A stretch of 64,000 bases of DNA from BOG-908 sp965198825 (GCA_965198825.1 CBDAQB010000002.1:558001-622000), one strand, 5' to 3'. Shown: positions 25,664 to 35,481, counted from the first letter of the stretch. Numbers and translations: made by a program. Notes: generated by a model not told the origin, from the sequence alone.

Positions 25664-27573
25664 TGGCCCACGTCTCCGACCTCATCGCGACAGACATCGA
25701 CGCATATCTGCGGCAGCACGAAACCAAAAGCCTGCTGCGCTTCATCACCTGCGGCAGCGTGGACGATGGGAAATCCACGCTCATCGGCAGGCTGCTGTAC
25801 GACAGCAAGATGATCTTCGAGGACCAGCTCGCAGCACTCGAAGCCGATTCGAAAACGATGGGAACGCAAGGCCAGAACATCGATTTCGCACTGCTTGTGG
25901 ATGGCCTCGCCGCCGAACGCGAGCAAGGCATCACCATCGACGTCGCCTACCGTTTCTTCTCGACGGAGAAACGCAAGTTTATCGTGGCCGATACGCCTGG
26001 CCATGAACAATACACGCGTAACATGGTCACCGGCGCCTCCACCGCCGACCTCGCTATCATCCTGATCGATGCGCGGCGCGGCGTGCTGACTCAGACGCGG
26101 CGCCACTCGTTCCTGGTGTCGCTGATCGGCATCAAGCAGGTCGTTCTCGCCATCAACAAGATGGATCTGGTGAACTACTCGCGCGACGTGTTCGACAGGA
26201 TCCTCGGCGACTACACGGCCTTTGCGCAGGCGCTTTCGATACCGAAGATCACCGCCATTCCGATCTCGGCACTGGCCGGCGACAACATCACCGAAGCCTC
26301 CGGCAACACGCCGTGGTATAATGGCCCGACGCTGATGTCGCATCTTGAGAATGTCGAGATTACGTCGCTGTCGCGCACCGCACCCTTCCGCATGCCCGTG
26401 CAATGGGTAAACCGGCCGAACCTCGATTTTCGCGGCTTCTCCGGCATGGTCTCCTCCGGCACCGTGCATCCTGGCGATGCGGTCAAGATCATGCCGTCGG
26501 CGCGCACCACCCGCGTCGCACGCGTACTCATAGACGGCGACATGCCTTACGCCACCGCGGGACAATCGATCACCCTCACGCTCGAGGACGAAGTGGATTG
26601 CTCGCGCGGCGACGTCATCTGCGGCGCGGAAAGCCCGGCGGAAACGTCGGACCAGTTCGACACGACCATCGTGTGGATGAACGACGCGCCCATGCTGCCT
26701 GGCCGCTCCTATCTGCTGAAGCTCGGCACACAGACGGTCACCTGCTCGATTACCCTTCTCAAGCACAAGGTCAACGTCAACACGCTTGAGCAGGTCGCAG
26801 CCAAGCAGCTCGAGCTGAATGAAATCGGCGCCTGCAACATCAGCCTCGACCGCACCGTGGCCTTCGATCCCTATTCGGAAGGCCGCGACACAGGCGGCTT
26901 CATCCTCATCGACCGGCTGTCGAACGAGACGATGGCGGCTGGCATGATCAATTTCGCCCTGCGCCGCGCGCAGAACATCCATTGGCAGGCGGTCGATCTC
27001 AGCCGCGCCGCGCGCGCGAACCAGAAGGGCCAGCAGGCCTGCGTTCTGTGGTTCACCGGCCTCTCCGGCGCAGGCAAATCCACTGTCGCGAACCTTGTCG
27101 AAAAACGCCTCTACGCGCTCGGCCGGCACAGCACCATGCTGGACGGCGACAACGTAAGGCATGGCCTGAACCGCGATCTCGGCTTCACCGATACCGACCG
27201 CGTGGAAAACATCCGGCGCGTCGGCGAAGTGGCGCGGCTGATGAGCGACGCCGGCTTGATCGTGCTCGTGTCCTTCATTTCGCCGTTCCGCTCCGAACGC
27301 CAGATGGCGCGCGAACTGATTCCAGAAGGCCGCTTCATCGAAGTTCACATCGACGCGCCTCTCGCAGTCGCAGAAGGCCGCGATCCCAAGGGGCTTTACC
27401 GAAAGGCAAGGCGCGGCGAAATCAAGCATTTCACCGGCATCAGCAGCCCCTATGAAGCGCCGGAGAACCCTGAGCTGCACATCGACACCACCAAGCTCAC
27501 GCCGGAGGCGGCCGCGGAACTCATCGTGCAGAAACTCGAAGAGCGCGGCCTGCTCACCCCGGAACCGCTATGA
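25663..27573 (+). CDS. cysNC: bifunctional sulfate adenylyltransferase subunit 1 / adenylylsulfate kinase
   Basis: 636 residues. The N-terminal EF-Tu-like GTPase (CysN, about 1-430) has GSVDDGKSTLIGRLL, DTPGHEQYTRNM and NKMD. The C-terminal APS kinase (CysC, about 445-636) has GLSGAGKSTVAN, DGDNVRHGLNRDLGF and FISPFRSERQMAR. The fusion therefore carries out GTP-driven sulfate adenylation with CysD and then phosphorylates the product to PAPS. It overlaps cysD by one base and cysQ by four, so it is the centre of a tight sulfate activation operon. Confidence 0.95.
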   Translation: MAHVSDLIATDIDAYLRQHETKSLLRFITCGSVDDGKSTLIGRLLYDSKMIFEDQLAALEADSKTMGTQGQNIDFALLVDGLAAEREQGITIDVAYRFFSTEKRKFIVADTPGHEQYTRNMVTGASTADLAIILIDARRGVLTQTRRHSFLVSLIGIKQVVLAINKMDLVNYSRDVFDRILGDYTAFAQALSIPKITAIPISALAGDNITEASGNTPWYNGPTLMSHLENVEITSLSRTAPFRMPVQWVNRPNLDFRGFSGMVSSGTVHPGDAVKIMPSARTTRVARVLIDGDMPYATAGQSITLTLEDEVDCSRGDVICGAESPAETSDQFDTTIVWMNDAPMLPGRSYLLKLGTQTVTCSITLLKHKVNVNTLEQVAAKQLELNEIGACNISLDRTVAFDPYSEGRDTGGFILIDRLSNETMAAGMINFALRRAQNIHWQAVDLSRAARANQKGQQACVLWFTGLSGAGKSTVANLVEKRLYALGRHSTMLDGDNVRHGLNRDLGFTDTDRVENIRRVGEVARLMSDAGLIVLVSFISPFRSERQMARELIPEGRFIEVHIDAPLAVAEGRDPKGLYRKARRGEIKHFTGISSPYEAPENPELHIDTTKLTPEAAAELIVQKLEERGLLTPEPL

Positions 27574-28367
27574 GCGCCGCCCTGCAGGCGCTCGACCTGC
27601 CGAAACTTCTCGCAGCCATCACGCCCGTTGCCGAAGCGGCCGGTGCCGCGACGATGCGCTTCTATGGCCATTGCGGATCGACGGAGAAAGCAGACGGCAG
27701 CCCCGTCACCGCGGCCGACCAGGCAGCAGAGGACATCATCCTGCCGGCGTTGCGCGCACTGACGCCGGACATCCCTGTCGTGTCCGAAGAAGAGTCTTCC
27801 CAGGGCCTCACCCCCGAGATCACCGGCGAACGCTTCTGGCTCGTCGATCCTCTCGATGGCACCAAGGAATTCCTCAACGGCAACGGCGAGTTCACGGTGA
27901 ACATCGCCCTCATCGAGCACGGATATCCGGTGCTCGGCGTTGTGGTCGTGCCAGCTCTGGGCGAGACATTCGCAGGCGCCGGCCCAGGAACCGCCACGCG
28001 AACCGATAAGGCTGGCACGCGCGCCATCGCCGTACGCAAGCCGCCGGCCGAGGGCCTCACTGTCGTCGGGTCACGCTCGCACGGCGATGCGTCGGCCATG
28101 GAAGCGTTCCTCGATGGCCTTACCGTATCCGCGTTCCGCGCGGCGGGCAGCTCGCTGAAACTCTGCCTCATCGCGCAAGGCGAGGCCGACCTGTATCCTC
28201 GCCTCGGCACCACCATGGAATGGGATATTGCGGCCGGTCACGCAGTGCTGGCGGCAGCAGGCGGCCATGTCGAGACGCTGGACGGCAAGCCATTCGCCTA
28301 TGGCAAACCCGCATACCGCAACCCGCATTTCGCAGCCTATGGAGGCTGGCGCCGCACTGGCCAGTAG
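27570..28367 (+). CDS. cysQ: 3'(2'),5'-bisphosphate nucleotidase CysQ
   Basis: 265-residue inositol monophosphatase-fold protein. The metal site motif is WLVDPLDGTKEFLNG, preceded by EEES and followed by the second Asp region TTMEWDIAAGHAVLAAAGG. It removes the 3' phosphate from PAP (and PAPS), recycling the by-product of sulfate reduction. The ATG overlaps the cysNC stop (ATGA), so it is the third gene of the operon. No regulator binding site could be identified upstream of cysD. Confidence 0.93.
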   Translation: MSAALQALDLPKLLAAITPVAEAAGAATMRFYGHCGSTEKADGSPVTAADQAAEDIILPALRALTPDIPVVSEEESSQGLTPEITGERFWLVDPLDGTKEFLNGNGEFTVNIALIEHGYPVLGVVVVPALGETFAGAGPGTATRTDKAGTRAIAVRKPPAEGLTVVGSRSHGDASAMEAFLDGLTVSAFRAAGSSLKLCLIAQGEADLYPRLGTTMEWDIAAGHAVLAAAGGHVETLDGKPFAYGKPAYRNPHFAAYGGWRRTGQ

Positions 28368-28442
28368 GCCTCCCGCAACTTCCGGCAGCCAGCAACTTTG
28401 CAGTCCAGAGCCGTGATATTGGGCGCGGGCGAGAGGGCTGAC

Positions 28443-29432
28443 ATGCGTGCGCGCATCGTAATCGTAGGAGCGGGCCTGCTTGCGGCCAACTGCCTCGCCT
28501 GGGCGTGGGCGGTGGCAGCGTTCAGGCATGCGCCGATGCTGCTCGGCACAGGGCTGGTCGCCTATGGTCTGGGACTGCGACATGCGGTCGATGCCGACCA
28601 TATCGCCGCCATAGACAACGTCACGCGAAAACTGATGCAGGAAGGCCGGCGGCCAGCCACCACAGGGCTGTTTTTCGCGCTAGGCCATTCCACGGTGGTC
28701 GTGCTTGCCTCCCTAGTGCTGGCACTGACTGCAGGCAGGTTCAGCAGCACCTTAGAAACCTTGCGCGCGGCCGGCGAAGTCACGGGCACGCTCGTCTCCG
28801 CAATGTTCATGTTCATCGTCGCCGCCATGAACATCGTAATCCTGTGTTCGGTCTGGCGCCGCTATCGCACCGGAAGGAATGGCGAACTCAATTACGGTGA
28901 AGAGCTGAACGGCCAACTCGCGGGAGGCGGTGTTCTCGCGCGGCTGTTCCGCCCGATGTTCCACCTGGTAAGCCGAAGCTGGCACATGTATCCGCTCGGC
29001 TTCCTCTTCGGCCTGGGCTTCGACACGGCAACGGAAATCGGCTTGCTGGGCATTTCGGCCTCGCAAGCCGCGACGGGATTGTCCGTGTGGTCGATCCTGG
29101 TTTTTCCTATGCTGTTCGCCGCGGGAATGGCGCTGGTGGACACGGCGGACGGCATCCTGATGCTAGGCGCCTATGGCTGGGCTTTCATCAGGCCGGAGCG
29201 CAAACTCACCTACAACATGGTGATCACATCGATCTCCGCGGCGATCGCCGTGATCGTGGGCGGCACCGAAATGCTGACCCTCGCCGCCTCACGCTGGAGT
29301 TTGCAAGGCGCGTTCTGGCGCGTTCTGGATGTAGCCAATGCAAACCTGACGTCAGTAGGCACTGCCATCATCGTTCTTCTCCTTGCCACATGGATTACCG
29401 CCGTGGTCCGGACCGATCGAAGAGCAGGCTAG
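28443..29432 (+). CDS. NiCoT-family nickel/cobalt permease
   Basis: 329-residue membrane protein with about eight helices. The NiCoT signature in helix II (HAVDADHIAAIDN, the HX4DH motif) and LFFALGHSTVVVLAS, then LGFDTATEIGLL, are all intact, so metal recognition looks functional. It should import Ni2+ and/or Co2+; no urease, hydrogenase or cobalamin gene lies beside it to say which. I chose ATG 28443 because GAGAGG lies eight bases upstream; a TTG at 28398 would extend it. No cobalamin riboswitch is visible in the short leader. Possibly read through from cysQ, 75 bases upstream. Confidence 0.87.
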   Translation: MRARIVIVGAGLLAANCLAWAWAVAAFRHAPMLLGTGLVAYGLGLRHAVDADHIAAIDNVTRKLMQEGRRPATTGLFFALGHSTVVVLASLVLALTAGRFSSTLETLRAAGEVTGTLVSAMFMFIVAAMNIVILCSVWRRYRTGRNGELNYGEELNGQLAGGGVLARLFRPMFHLVSRSWHMYPLGFLFGLGFDTATEIGLLGISASQAATGLSVWSILVFPMLFAAGMALVDTADGILMLGAYGWAFIRPERKLTYNMVITSISAAIAVIVGGTEMLTLAASRWSLQGAFWRVLDVANANLTSVGTAIIVLLLATWITAVVRTDRRAG

Positions 29433-29458
29433 TTCCCGCCAAGCCCCAAGCAAATTCG

Positions 29459-29500
29459 CAAAAGTTTTTTGGTTCTTTTTTTCAAAAAAGAACGCGCTTC
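29459..29500. repeat. composite inverted repeat, half copy 6
   Basis: Only a right-hand alpha arm (CAAAAGTTTTTTGGTTC and the following palindrome) is present. The region to its left has weak centre-like sequence but no left arm. It sits between the convergent permease and aldo/keto reductase genes, and its last bases overlap the minus-strand stop codon. Confidence 0.8.
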
Positions 29501-30566
29501 ACTCCATCACCGGCGCCAAAGCCGAGACGTTCTCAGCCTCATCCCCCAGCCACTCTGCGTTTTTCGCAGTACCATCGAACGTAGAGCTGGTCTTGAACAG
29601 CTCGTATTTGCCTTCCAGCGCAAACGGCCTGCTACGCGCCAGAAGCTCGGCAATCTTCGTCTTGTCCATGGGCACGAACGTGCGCACCGCCTCGAACGCC
29701 TGGTCGAGGTCGCGCTGGCTCTCCATGCCATTGATCACGACCGATGTAGGCAGATTCAGCGAGTAATGCAGATACTCGATTGGCGAGATCGGCGCGCCGC
29801 TCTTCAGCAGCACGCTATCGGCAAAGCTTTTCATGCCGAGCACGGCAATGCCGTGTTCCACGAGGTAGGGCAGAACCTGGTGCGCAAAGCTGCGGAAGTG
29901 CGCGTCCATGACGTTCAGCGGCATTTGCACGCTGTCGAAATGGAAGCCGCGTTCGGCAGCGACGGCCAGCATCTGCAGGTGGATGCGCGGATCCTTGTGA
30001 CCGGTGAAACCGATGTAGCGCAGCTTGCCTGCCTGTTTCGCTTCGAGGAACGCCTCCATGGCGCCGCCCTCGGCAAAGATCCTGTCAGGGTCGTCGTAGC
30101 GCAGGATTTCATGATGCTGGACGAGGTCGATGCGATCCGTGCGCATGCGCTTCAGGGAGGCATCGATCTGCGTCGCTGCCTCGGCCTTGGAGCGGCCGTC
30201 CATCTTGGACATGAGGAATACGCGGTCACGGTAGCCGCCCTGGTCGAGCGCTACCCCCATGCGCAGTTCGGAGCGGCCCTTGTTGTAGTCCCAGCAATTG
30301 TCCAAGAAATTGATGCCACGGTCGATGCCCTCGTGGATCAACCGCACCGCTTCGTTGTCGGTCACCGCGTTCTTGCCGAGGTGGAAGCCGCCCATGCCGA
30401 TCGCCGAGATCATCTCGTCGGTCCGGCCGAAGCGGCGATAGAGCATGTCGCCGCGCCGCTCGCCTGGATCGGTCACGAACGGCAATGCCGCAGGGTCCGC
30501 GACCCGCGTCACCGGCAGCGCCGCGCTCATCAGGGCTGTCGTGGAAGCCGCCGCGTTCTGCTGCAT
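29499..30566 (-). CDS. aldo/keto reductase
   Basis: 355 residues of the aldo/keto reductase superfamily. The catalytic region is visible as NFLDNCWDYNKGRSE (Asp and Tyr), with LMSKMDGRSK (Lys) and the catalytic-His position in LVQHHEILRYDD. Such NADPH-dependent enzymes reduce aldehydes or ketones; the substrate is unknown. A leading segment of about 35 residues before MLYRRFGRTDEMISAIGMGG could be an export or linker segment. GGGAGAGG before ATG 30566 supports the start. The Rieske oxygenase gene lies 80 bases upstream on the same strand, so the two may act in one oxidative route. Confidence 0.85.
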   Translation of the reverse strand: MQQNAAASTTALMSAALPVTRVADPAALPFVTDPGERRGDMLYRRFGRTDEMISAIGMGGFHLGKNAVTDNEAVRLIHEGIDRGINFLDNCWDYNKGRSELRMGVALDQGGYRDRVFLMSKMDGRSKAEAATQIDASLKRMRTDRIDLVQHHEILRYDDPDRIFAEGGAMEAFLEAKQAGKLRYIGFTGHKDPRIHLQMLAVAAERGFHFDSVQMPLNVMDAHFRSFAHQVLPYLVEHGIAVLGMKSFADSVLLKSGAPISPIEYLHYSLNLPTSVVINGMESQRDLDQAFEAVRTFVPMDKTKIAELLARSRPFALEGKYELFKTSSTFDGTAKNAEWLGDEAENVSALAPVME

Positions 30567-30646
30567 CGAACCTCTCCCAAAATTCTCCCGCGTAAAGCCG
30601 GGGCCCGACGGGAGGTTTCTTACTGGCCCGCTATCTCATTGGCCTG

Positions 30647-31699
30647 CTAGAGAAGTGGCACGCCGTTGCGGGTGAGGAGCGCCCGCAGGTCGCGTATGGC
30701 CGGGAACACCTCGTTGTTCCTGTCGCAACCCTGTTCGTCGTGCGCCTTCTGCTCCAGCTCCACGATCCAGCGGTCTTCGGTGAAGATTCGCTCGGTGAAC
30801 CAGATCAGCACGGGCCATGCGGCCTCAAGCAGCAGCGGGATCTTCGGCCGCTGAATGCTGAGCAGCCCGAAGGTGCGGTTGGTGCGCTGCTGGTCGTCGA
30901 GCGGCACATAGGCGATCCAGAGTTCCATCACCGGCAGCTCGCCATCCGTCCAGATACGCAGGTTCTGGTAGGGATACTCGGTGCGGATCGTCATCAGATC
31001 CTTGTGGTTGTTCACCTCGGCGGTCTTGCGCCGCTTGCCCAGAATGGCGGCCTCGCCCAGCGGCTGTTTTCCGCCTGTGCGGCCGAAGGTGTAGTCGACC
31101 TCCATCCAGTTCTCGCCGCGGCGGATCGCCTTATGCTTCGGCCGAACCTGGCCCATCTGCTTCCTGTGCAGGAACTGATGGTTCATGTCCGTCAGGTTCT
31201 CGTGCATGAAGCTGTAGTGGCAGGCGACTTCCTTGCCGAACCGCCTGGTGCGGTATTTCGGATCCTCGGCCGAACCGAGCCGCGGGAAGGGCAGGCTCGC
31301 CGCCAGCGCCGGATCGCCAGGAAAGATGAAGATCAGCCCGGCCGCCTCGCGCGCCGGATAGGCCCGCACGCCGTTCGGCAGCTTGTCGCTGTTAAGGTAG
31401 GGTATTTCGATGCACTTGCCGGTGCTGTCGTAGGTCCAGCCATGGTAGCAGCAGCGCAGTGCGCAGCCGTCCACCACGCCGGCATGCAGAGGCACCTGCC
31501 TGTGGGCACAGCGGTCTTCCAGGGCGAACACCGCGCCTTCCTTTGGGCGCACGAGCACCACCGGCTCGCCGGCAAAACGCACGCCAAGGGCCTTGCCCGG
31601 TTTCAGTTCGCGGGACCATGCGACCGGATACCAATGGTCTGGATGCACCCCCACCCGTCGCAGATCGGTCATCGGGGCGGTGTGCGGTAGTGTGTCCAT
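30647..31699 (-). CDS. Rieske non-heme iron oxygenase, alpha-type subunit
   Basis: 350 residues. The N-terminal Rieske domain has both halves of the 2Fe-2S motif: CAHRQVPL and CCYHGWTYD (CXH and CX2H). The C-terminal catalytic domain has the mononuclear iron ligands in ENLTDMNHQFLHRKQMG. These enzymes hydroxylate or demethylate aromatic or alicyclic substrates using electrons from a reductase, which is not encoded in the window. The specific substrate cannot be told. ATG 31699 is chosen; ATG 31672 (MTDLRRVG) is an alternative. It is probably in a transcript with the downstream aldo/keto reductase. Confidence 0.87.
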   Translation of the reverse strand: MDTLPHTAPMTDLRRVGVHPDHWYPVAWSRELKPGKALGVRFAGEPVVLVRPKEGAVFALEDRCAHRQVPLHAGVVDGCALRCCYHGWTYDSTGKCIEIPYLNSDKLPNGVRAYPAREAAGLIFIFPGDPALAASLPFPRLGSAEDPKYRTRRFGKEVACHYSFMHENLTDMNHQFLHRKQMGQVRPKHKAIRRGENWMEVDYTFGRTGGKQPLGEAAILGKRRKTAEVNNHKDLMTIRTEYPYQNLRIWTDGELPVMELWIAYVPLDDQQRTNRTFGLLSIQRPKIPLLLEAAWPVLIWFTERIFTEDRWIVELEQKAHDEQGCDRNNEVFPAIRDLRALLTRNGVPLL

Positions 31700-31790
31700 C
31701 AGCTCTCAGATATCAGGTGGGGCGCGTCTCCGGGCCGGCGCTATCCTAGCGCGTTAGGACGGAGTGCATAACCCGTGAATCCGGAAGCGG

Positions 31791-31921
31791 AAGGAAGGTC
31801 TTCTTTTTTGAAAAAAAGAAGCAAAAAACTTCTACCCCTGGGACCGGGATCGCGGGCAAGCCCAGCCCCAAGTCCCAAAAGTTTTTTGGTTCTTTTTTTC
31901 AAAAAAGAACATTCTTTCTAA
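31791..31921. repeat. composite inverted repeat, copy 7
   Basis: Beta arm left, alpha arm right, centre forward (GGGACCGGGATCGCGGG). It directly follows (in transcription) the minus-strand kinase gene and precedes the Rieske gene. Confidence 0.9.
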
Positions 31922-31924
31922 CAC

Positions 31925-34747
31925 TTACTTGACTTTCACTCGCCGCACAGCCTCCCGGGCCTGAGCCAACTGCGGACTCCCAGCCGCATCATAGACCGCC
32001 GCCGCCGCGGCCGCCTTGCGAGCCCAATCGGCCGCGTCAGCCGTCCTGCCAAGGGCGAGCAGCGTGTCGCAGCGGGCCAGCCAGACGTCCACCCGCGCGC
32101 GCACGTCATATTCCCTGGTGACGCCGTCGAGGATACGGAGCGCCTCCTGGGTATGGCGATCGGCCTCGGCCGGCTTGCCGGCGCGGAGGGCGATGCGGGC
32201 GAGGCCGGCGGCGGCGCGGGCCTGCGGCGCGGTGGCCATGCCCGAGGGCGCGTGGAGAACCGCGTCGAACTCCTTTGCCGCGGCATCCATCTCGCCTTGG
32301 TCGAGGAGGAAACGCGCCCAGCGTTCCCTGGCCGAGAGGGCGGCGCTGCCGGATTGCGGCCCATAGAGCATCCACTCGTTGCGCGAGGCGAGGAGAAGCG
32401 GGCGTGCGTCCTTCGGCCGGCCTGCCTGATCGTAGGCGTCGCCGAGGAAGCCTTCTGTCCGGCGCAAATTCTGTTCGTCGCGGCCGTGCAGCCTGGTCTC
32501 GGTAAGGGCTGCTTCCAGGTAGGGGAGGGCCTCCTGTGCACGGCCTTCGCGTGCGAGCGCCGCGCCATAAGCCCGGCCGAGCGAGGTGACGAGGCCGGTG
32601 GTGGCGGCGCGGCTCAGGGTCAGCGCCATCGCATCCTTGAACAGCGCATCGGATTTGGCCCGGTCGCCGTGCACGCTGGCCAGCAAGGCGCGGCTGGTGA
32701 GGGCGTGCAGATACCATTGGCTGTCACGCCCGAGCTGATGTTCGGCTTGCGTCTGCTCCTGCAGATAGAGGGAGTCAGCCAGCGCCAGATGACCCAGGCG
32801 CTGGTGCCGGCCGGCCACGTCGGCCAGGTACATCAGCTCGTCGACAGGGCCATAATCGTGCTGGGCGATCTCAAGCGCCTTCTGCTTCTCCGTCGACGCC
32901 AGCGCCTCATCATATCGTTCGGCATCGTATTGGTATCCGGCGACGGCTGCGAGCGCCTCGGCGTGGTCGGGGTCGGCCGGAAAATGCGCCTCGTAGATGG
33001 CGAGTGAGTCGGTGGCGTCCTGCAGCGCCTCTTCCCGGCCGCCGTGCGTCGCGCGCAGAGATTGGGCCCTGGCCAGCAGCCATTGCGCCCGCTGGCGGCT
33101 TTCCGGCCCATAACGCGCAAAGACTGGGCCGCGTATGGTCTCGAGCAGTGCCTTGGCCTTGGCGTCGTCGAGGAACTCGACCTCGCTCATGGCGAGCCGG
33201 AGCGATCCCTCCACCACACGGGCATCCTCCGGGCCATAGAGCGAACGCTCGAGATCCAGGTGCTGGCTCCAAACCGCCTCCGACCTCGGTCCATCGGCAA
33301 GCACGTCGTTGATGTTGCCGATCGTTTGGAGCAGCTCGAGTTCGATCTCCGGGTCATGCACGAAGGCGCTGGCCGCACGGTCGGCGCCGATATCCAGCAG
33401 GTCCTTCGCCGTCAGGCTTCCGGCCGGGGTATTGCCGTGCAGCTTGTCGCTCTGCTCGAACAGGCCGATCAGGAAGTCCTTGATGGCAGTGGCGCGTGCT
33501 GCCTCGCGTTCCGCCCGGCGCGCCTGCCAGGCGACGCCGCCTGTGCCCGCGGCCAACGCCAGCAGAAGTATGGTGGCGAAGATCACCGGGATGCGGTTCC
33601 TGCGCACGAATTTCCGGGTGACGGCCATCCATCCGACCCGCCTGGCCGCGATCGGCATGCCCTGCCGGTAGCGCCTGATGTCGCGCGCGAAAGCCTCCGC
33701 CGATCCGTAGCGGTCCGCGGGTGCGAGCGCCAAGGCCCGTCCGATCATGGCGTCGAGGTCGCCACGCAGCGTTCGTGCCAGCCGCTTGTCGCCTGCGTTT
33801 CCGTCCGGCAGCCCTGCCGCCGCGGCATCGGCACGCTGCGAGGCGCGCGGCGCCTCCGCGGCATCCGATCCCGTCGGCGCGCTCAGGAACGGGCGGTGCC
33901 CGGTGACCAGTTCGAACAGCAGCACCCCGGCCGAGAACACATCGGTCGCCACCGTGATCGGCCCATCGCATAGCTGTTCCGGCGCGGCGTAGGCGGGCGT
34001 CGCCAGCCGGGACTGGGGCTGGGTCAGCATGAGGTCCTGGGTCTCTGCCGGACGCAGCAGCTTGGCGATGCCGAAGTCGAGCAGTTTGCTGGCGCCCTCG
34101 GGTGTCACCAGCACGTTGCTCGGTTTGATGTCGCGATGCACGATCAGCCGGTGATGCGCGAAGCTCAGCGCCTCCAGCACTTCGCCGACCAGCGCCAGCC
34201 GGCGGTCGAGAGAGGCGCCCGTCTCGCGGCAATCGTCAGTGATCGATCTCCCCTGCACCAGCTCGAGCGCCAGGTAGGGCCGCCCCTCGGCGCTGACGCC
34301 CGCATCGTAAAGCTGCGCGATATGCGGGTGGCAGAGTGCCGCCAGCACATCCCGCTCGCGGGTGAAGCGCGCGCGTGCTGACCCGGAGAGCAGTCCCGCA
34401 TGGGGCAGCTTGAGCGCGACCTCCCGCCGCGGCCCGTCATCCTGGCGCGATGCCCGCCAGACCGCGCCCATGCCGCCTTCGCCGAGCAGGCACTCAAGCC
34501 GATAGGGCCCGACCATGTCGCCCGCCTTGAGTTCGTCATCGAGTTCGCCGGCGCCTGGCCGCATGAAGCCGCCGCGCGTGCTGGCCTCGCTGCCCAGCAC
34601 GCGCGACAACCAAGGTTTGAGGAGCGCATCCTCGCCGCCCAGGGTGTCTAGCCAGGACGCACGCGCCTCCGGCGGCAGCTCCATGACCTCGTCCAGCAAG
34701 GCCGAAAACCGCGTCCACTGCGCCGGCGGGCAGGGTAGGCTAAGCAT
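31925..34747 (-). CDS. membrane Ser/Thr protein kinase with TPR sensor region
   Basis: About 940 residues. The kinase domain lies at roughly 70-340: GEGGMGAVW (Gly loop), VALKLP (Lys), VHRDIKPSNVLV (catalytic loop), LLDFGIAKLL (DFG) and TPAYAAPEQ. A single membrane helix near 400 (IPVIFATILLLALAAG) is followed by some 500 residues of TPR-like helical repeats, likely periplasmic or a scaffold. It is a Hanks-type kinase, and the partner ECF sigma factor gene lies just upstream on the same strand. ATG 34747 (MLSLPCPP) is chosen over a longer start at 34786 for lack of domain content before it. Confidence 0.88.
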   Translation of the reverse strand: MLSLPCPPAQWTRFSALLDEVMELPPEARASWLDTLGGEDALLKPWLSRVLGSEASTRGGFMRPGAGELDDELKAGDMVGPYRLECLLGEGGMGAVWRASRQDDGPRREVALKLPHAGLLSGSARARFTRERDVLAALCHPHIAQLYDAGVSAEGRPYLALELVQGRSITDDCRETGASLDRRLALVGEVLEALSFAHHRLIVHRDIKPSNVLVTPEGASKLLDFGIAKLLRPAETQDLMLTQPQSRLATPAYAAPEQLCDGPITVATDVFSAGVLLFELVTGHRPFLSAPTGSDAAEAPRASQRADAAAAGLPDGNAGDKRLARTLRGDLDAMIGRALALAPADRYGSAEAFARDIRRYRQGMPIAARRVGWMAVTRKFVRRNRIPVIFATILLLALAAGTGGVAWQARRAEREAARATAIKDFLIGLFEQSDKLHGNTPAGSLTAKDLLDIGADRAASAFVHDPEIELELLQTIGNINDVLADGPRSEAVWSQHLDLERSLYGPEDARVVEGSLRLAMSEVEFLDDAKAKALLETIRGPVFARYGPESRQRAQWLLARAQSLRATHGGREEALQDATDSLAIYEAHFPADPDHAEALAAVAGYQYDAERYDEALASTEKQKALEIAQHDYGPVDELMYLADVAGRHQRLGHLALADSLYLQEQTQAEHQLGRDSQWYLHALTSRALLASVHGDRAKSDALFKDAMALTLSRAATTGLVTSLGRAYGAALAREGRAQEALPYLEAALTETRLHGRDEQNLRRTEGFLGDAYDQAGRPKDARPLLLASRNEWMLYGPQSGSAALSARERWARFLLDQGEMDAAAKEFDAVLHAPSGMATAPQARAAAGLARIALRAGKPAEADRHTQEALRILDGVTREYDVRARVDVWLARCDTLLALGRTADAADWARKAAAAAAVYDAAGSPQLAQAREAVRRVKVK

Positions 34748-34825
34748 GAGGCATTCCCATGATCCTGTCCCTATGACGGAGTCCAAGTGGCAAACCGGAC
34801 ATCGGCCGTGCGAGGCGCGTTCCGG

Positions 34826-35338
34826 TCAGTCCGTCAGCATCGAGCGCAGCAGCATCCGCGCCTTCTCCCAGTCGCGGCGAACGGTGCGCTCGGTCACGCC
34901 TAGCGCGACGCCGATCTCGGCCTCCGTGAACCCGCCGAAATAGCGCATCTCGACCACCTGGCTCAGCCGCGGCTCGACGGCCGCCAGCGCCGAAAGCGCT
35001 TCATCGATCTGCAAGGGCTCGTCATCGGCCGACTTGCCGTCGAGCACCGCCGTATTCAGCGTGAGCCGCGCAAGATCACCGCCGCGCCGCAACGCCTGCC
35101 TTTCGCGCGCCAGGTCGATCACCACGCTTCGCATCGTCCGCGCCGCATACGCCAGGAACTGCCCAGGCGACGCCTCGCGCATCGCCGCGGCGCCAGCCAC
35201 GCGCAAATAGGCGTCGTTCACCAGCCCGGTGGTATCCAGCAGAGTCAACGCGCCGCTCCTGCGCAGCCTGGACCGCGCAAGTTGCTTCAAATCGGGATAA
35301 AGCCCGACCCAAAGCGCATCGAGGCTTGTATCCTCCAC
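34826..35338 (-). CDS. ECF sigma factor linked to a Ser/Thr kinase (ECF43-like)
   Basis: 170 residues. A region 2-like part (LYPDLKQLARSRLRRSG, LVNDAYLRV, AARTMRSVVIDLAR) and a region 4 helix-turn-helix (VVEMRYFGGFTEAEIGVALGV, shown in part, then RTVRRDWEKARMLL) are clear. The sequence type and its place just upstream of a Hanks-type kinase match ECF groups in which the sigma factor is controlled by phosphorylation rather than by an anti-sigma factor; no anti-sigma gene is visible. It starts at GTG 35338 (start context weak). Confidence 0.87.
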   Translation of the reverse strand: MEDTSLDALWVGLYPDLKQLARSRLRRSGALTLLDTTGLVNDAYLRVAGAAAMREASPGQFLAYAARTMRSVVIDLARERQALRRGGDLARLTLNTAVLDGKSADDEPLQIDEALSALAAVEPRLSQVVEMRYFGGFTEAEIGVALGVTERTVRRDWEKARMLLRSMLTD

Positions 35339-35403
35339 GGCTACCCCGTCAAAGCGCCGGACGATACGAACTCGTACTAAGCCACGTCAACGAATCTTCG
35401 CAG

Positions 35404-35449
35404 AAGGAAGCATGTTCTTTTTTGAAAAAAAGAACCAAAAAACTTTTGC
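35404..35449. repeat. composite inverted repeat, half copy 8
   Basis: Only the left alpha arm is intact; after ACTTTTG the sequence diverges and the right arm is missing. It lies between the sigma factor start and the end of the receiver-Hpt gene. Confidence 0.8.
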
Positions 35450-35481
35450 TGCTTGGCGGAGTGCCTGAGGAGAGACCGGGA

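Noticed and set aside
28368..28442. Cobalamin or nickel riboswitch before the NiCoT permease
   Set aside because: The leader is only about 75 bases and lacks recognisable conserved riboswitch segments.
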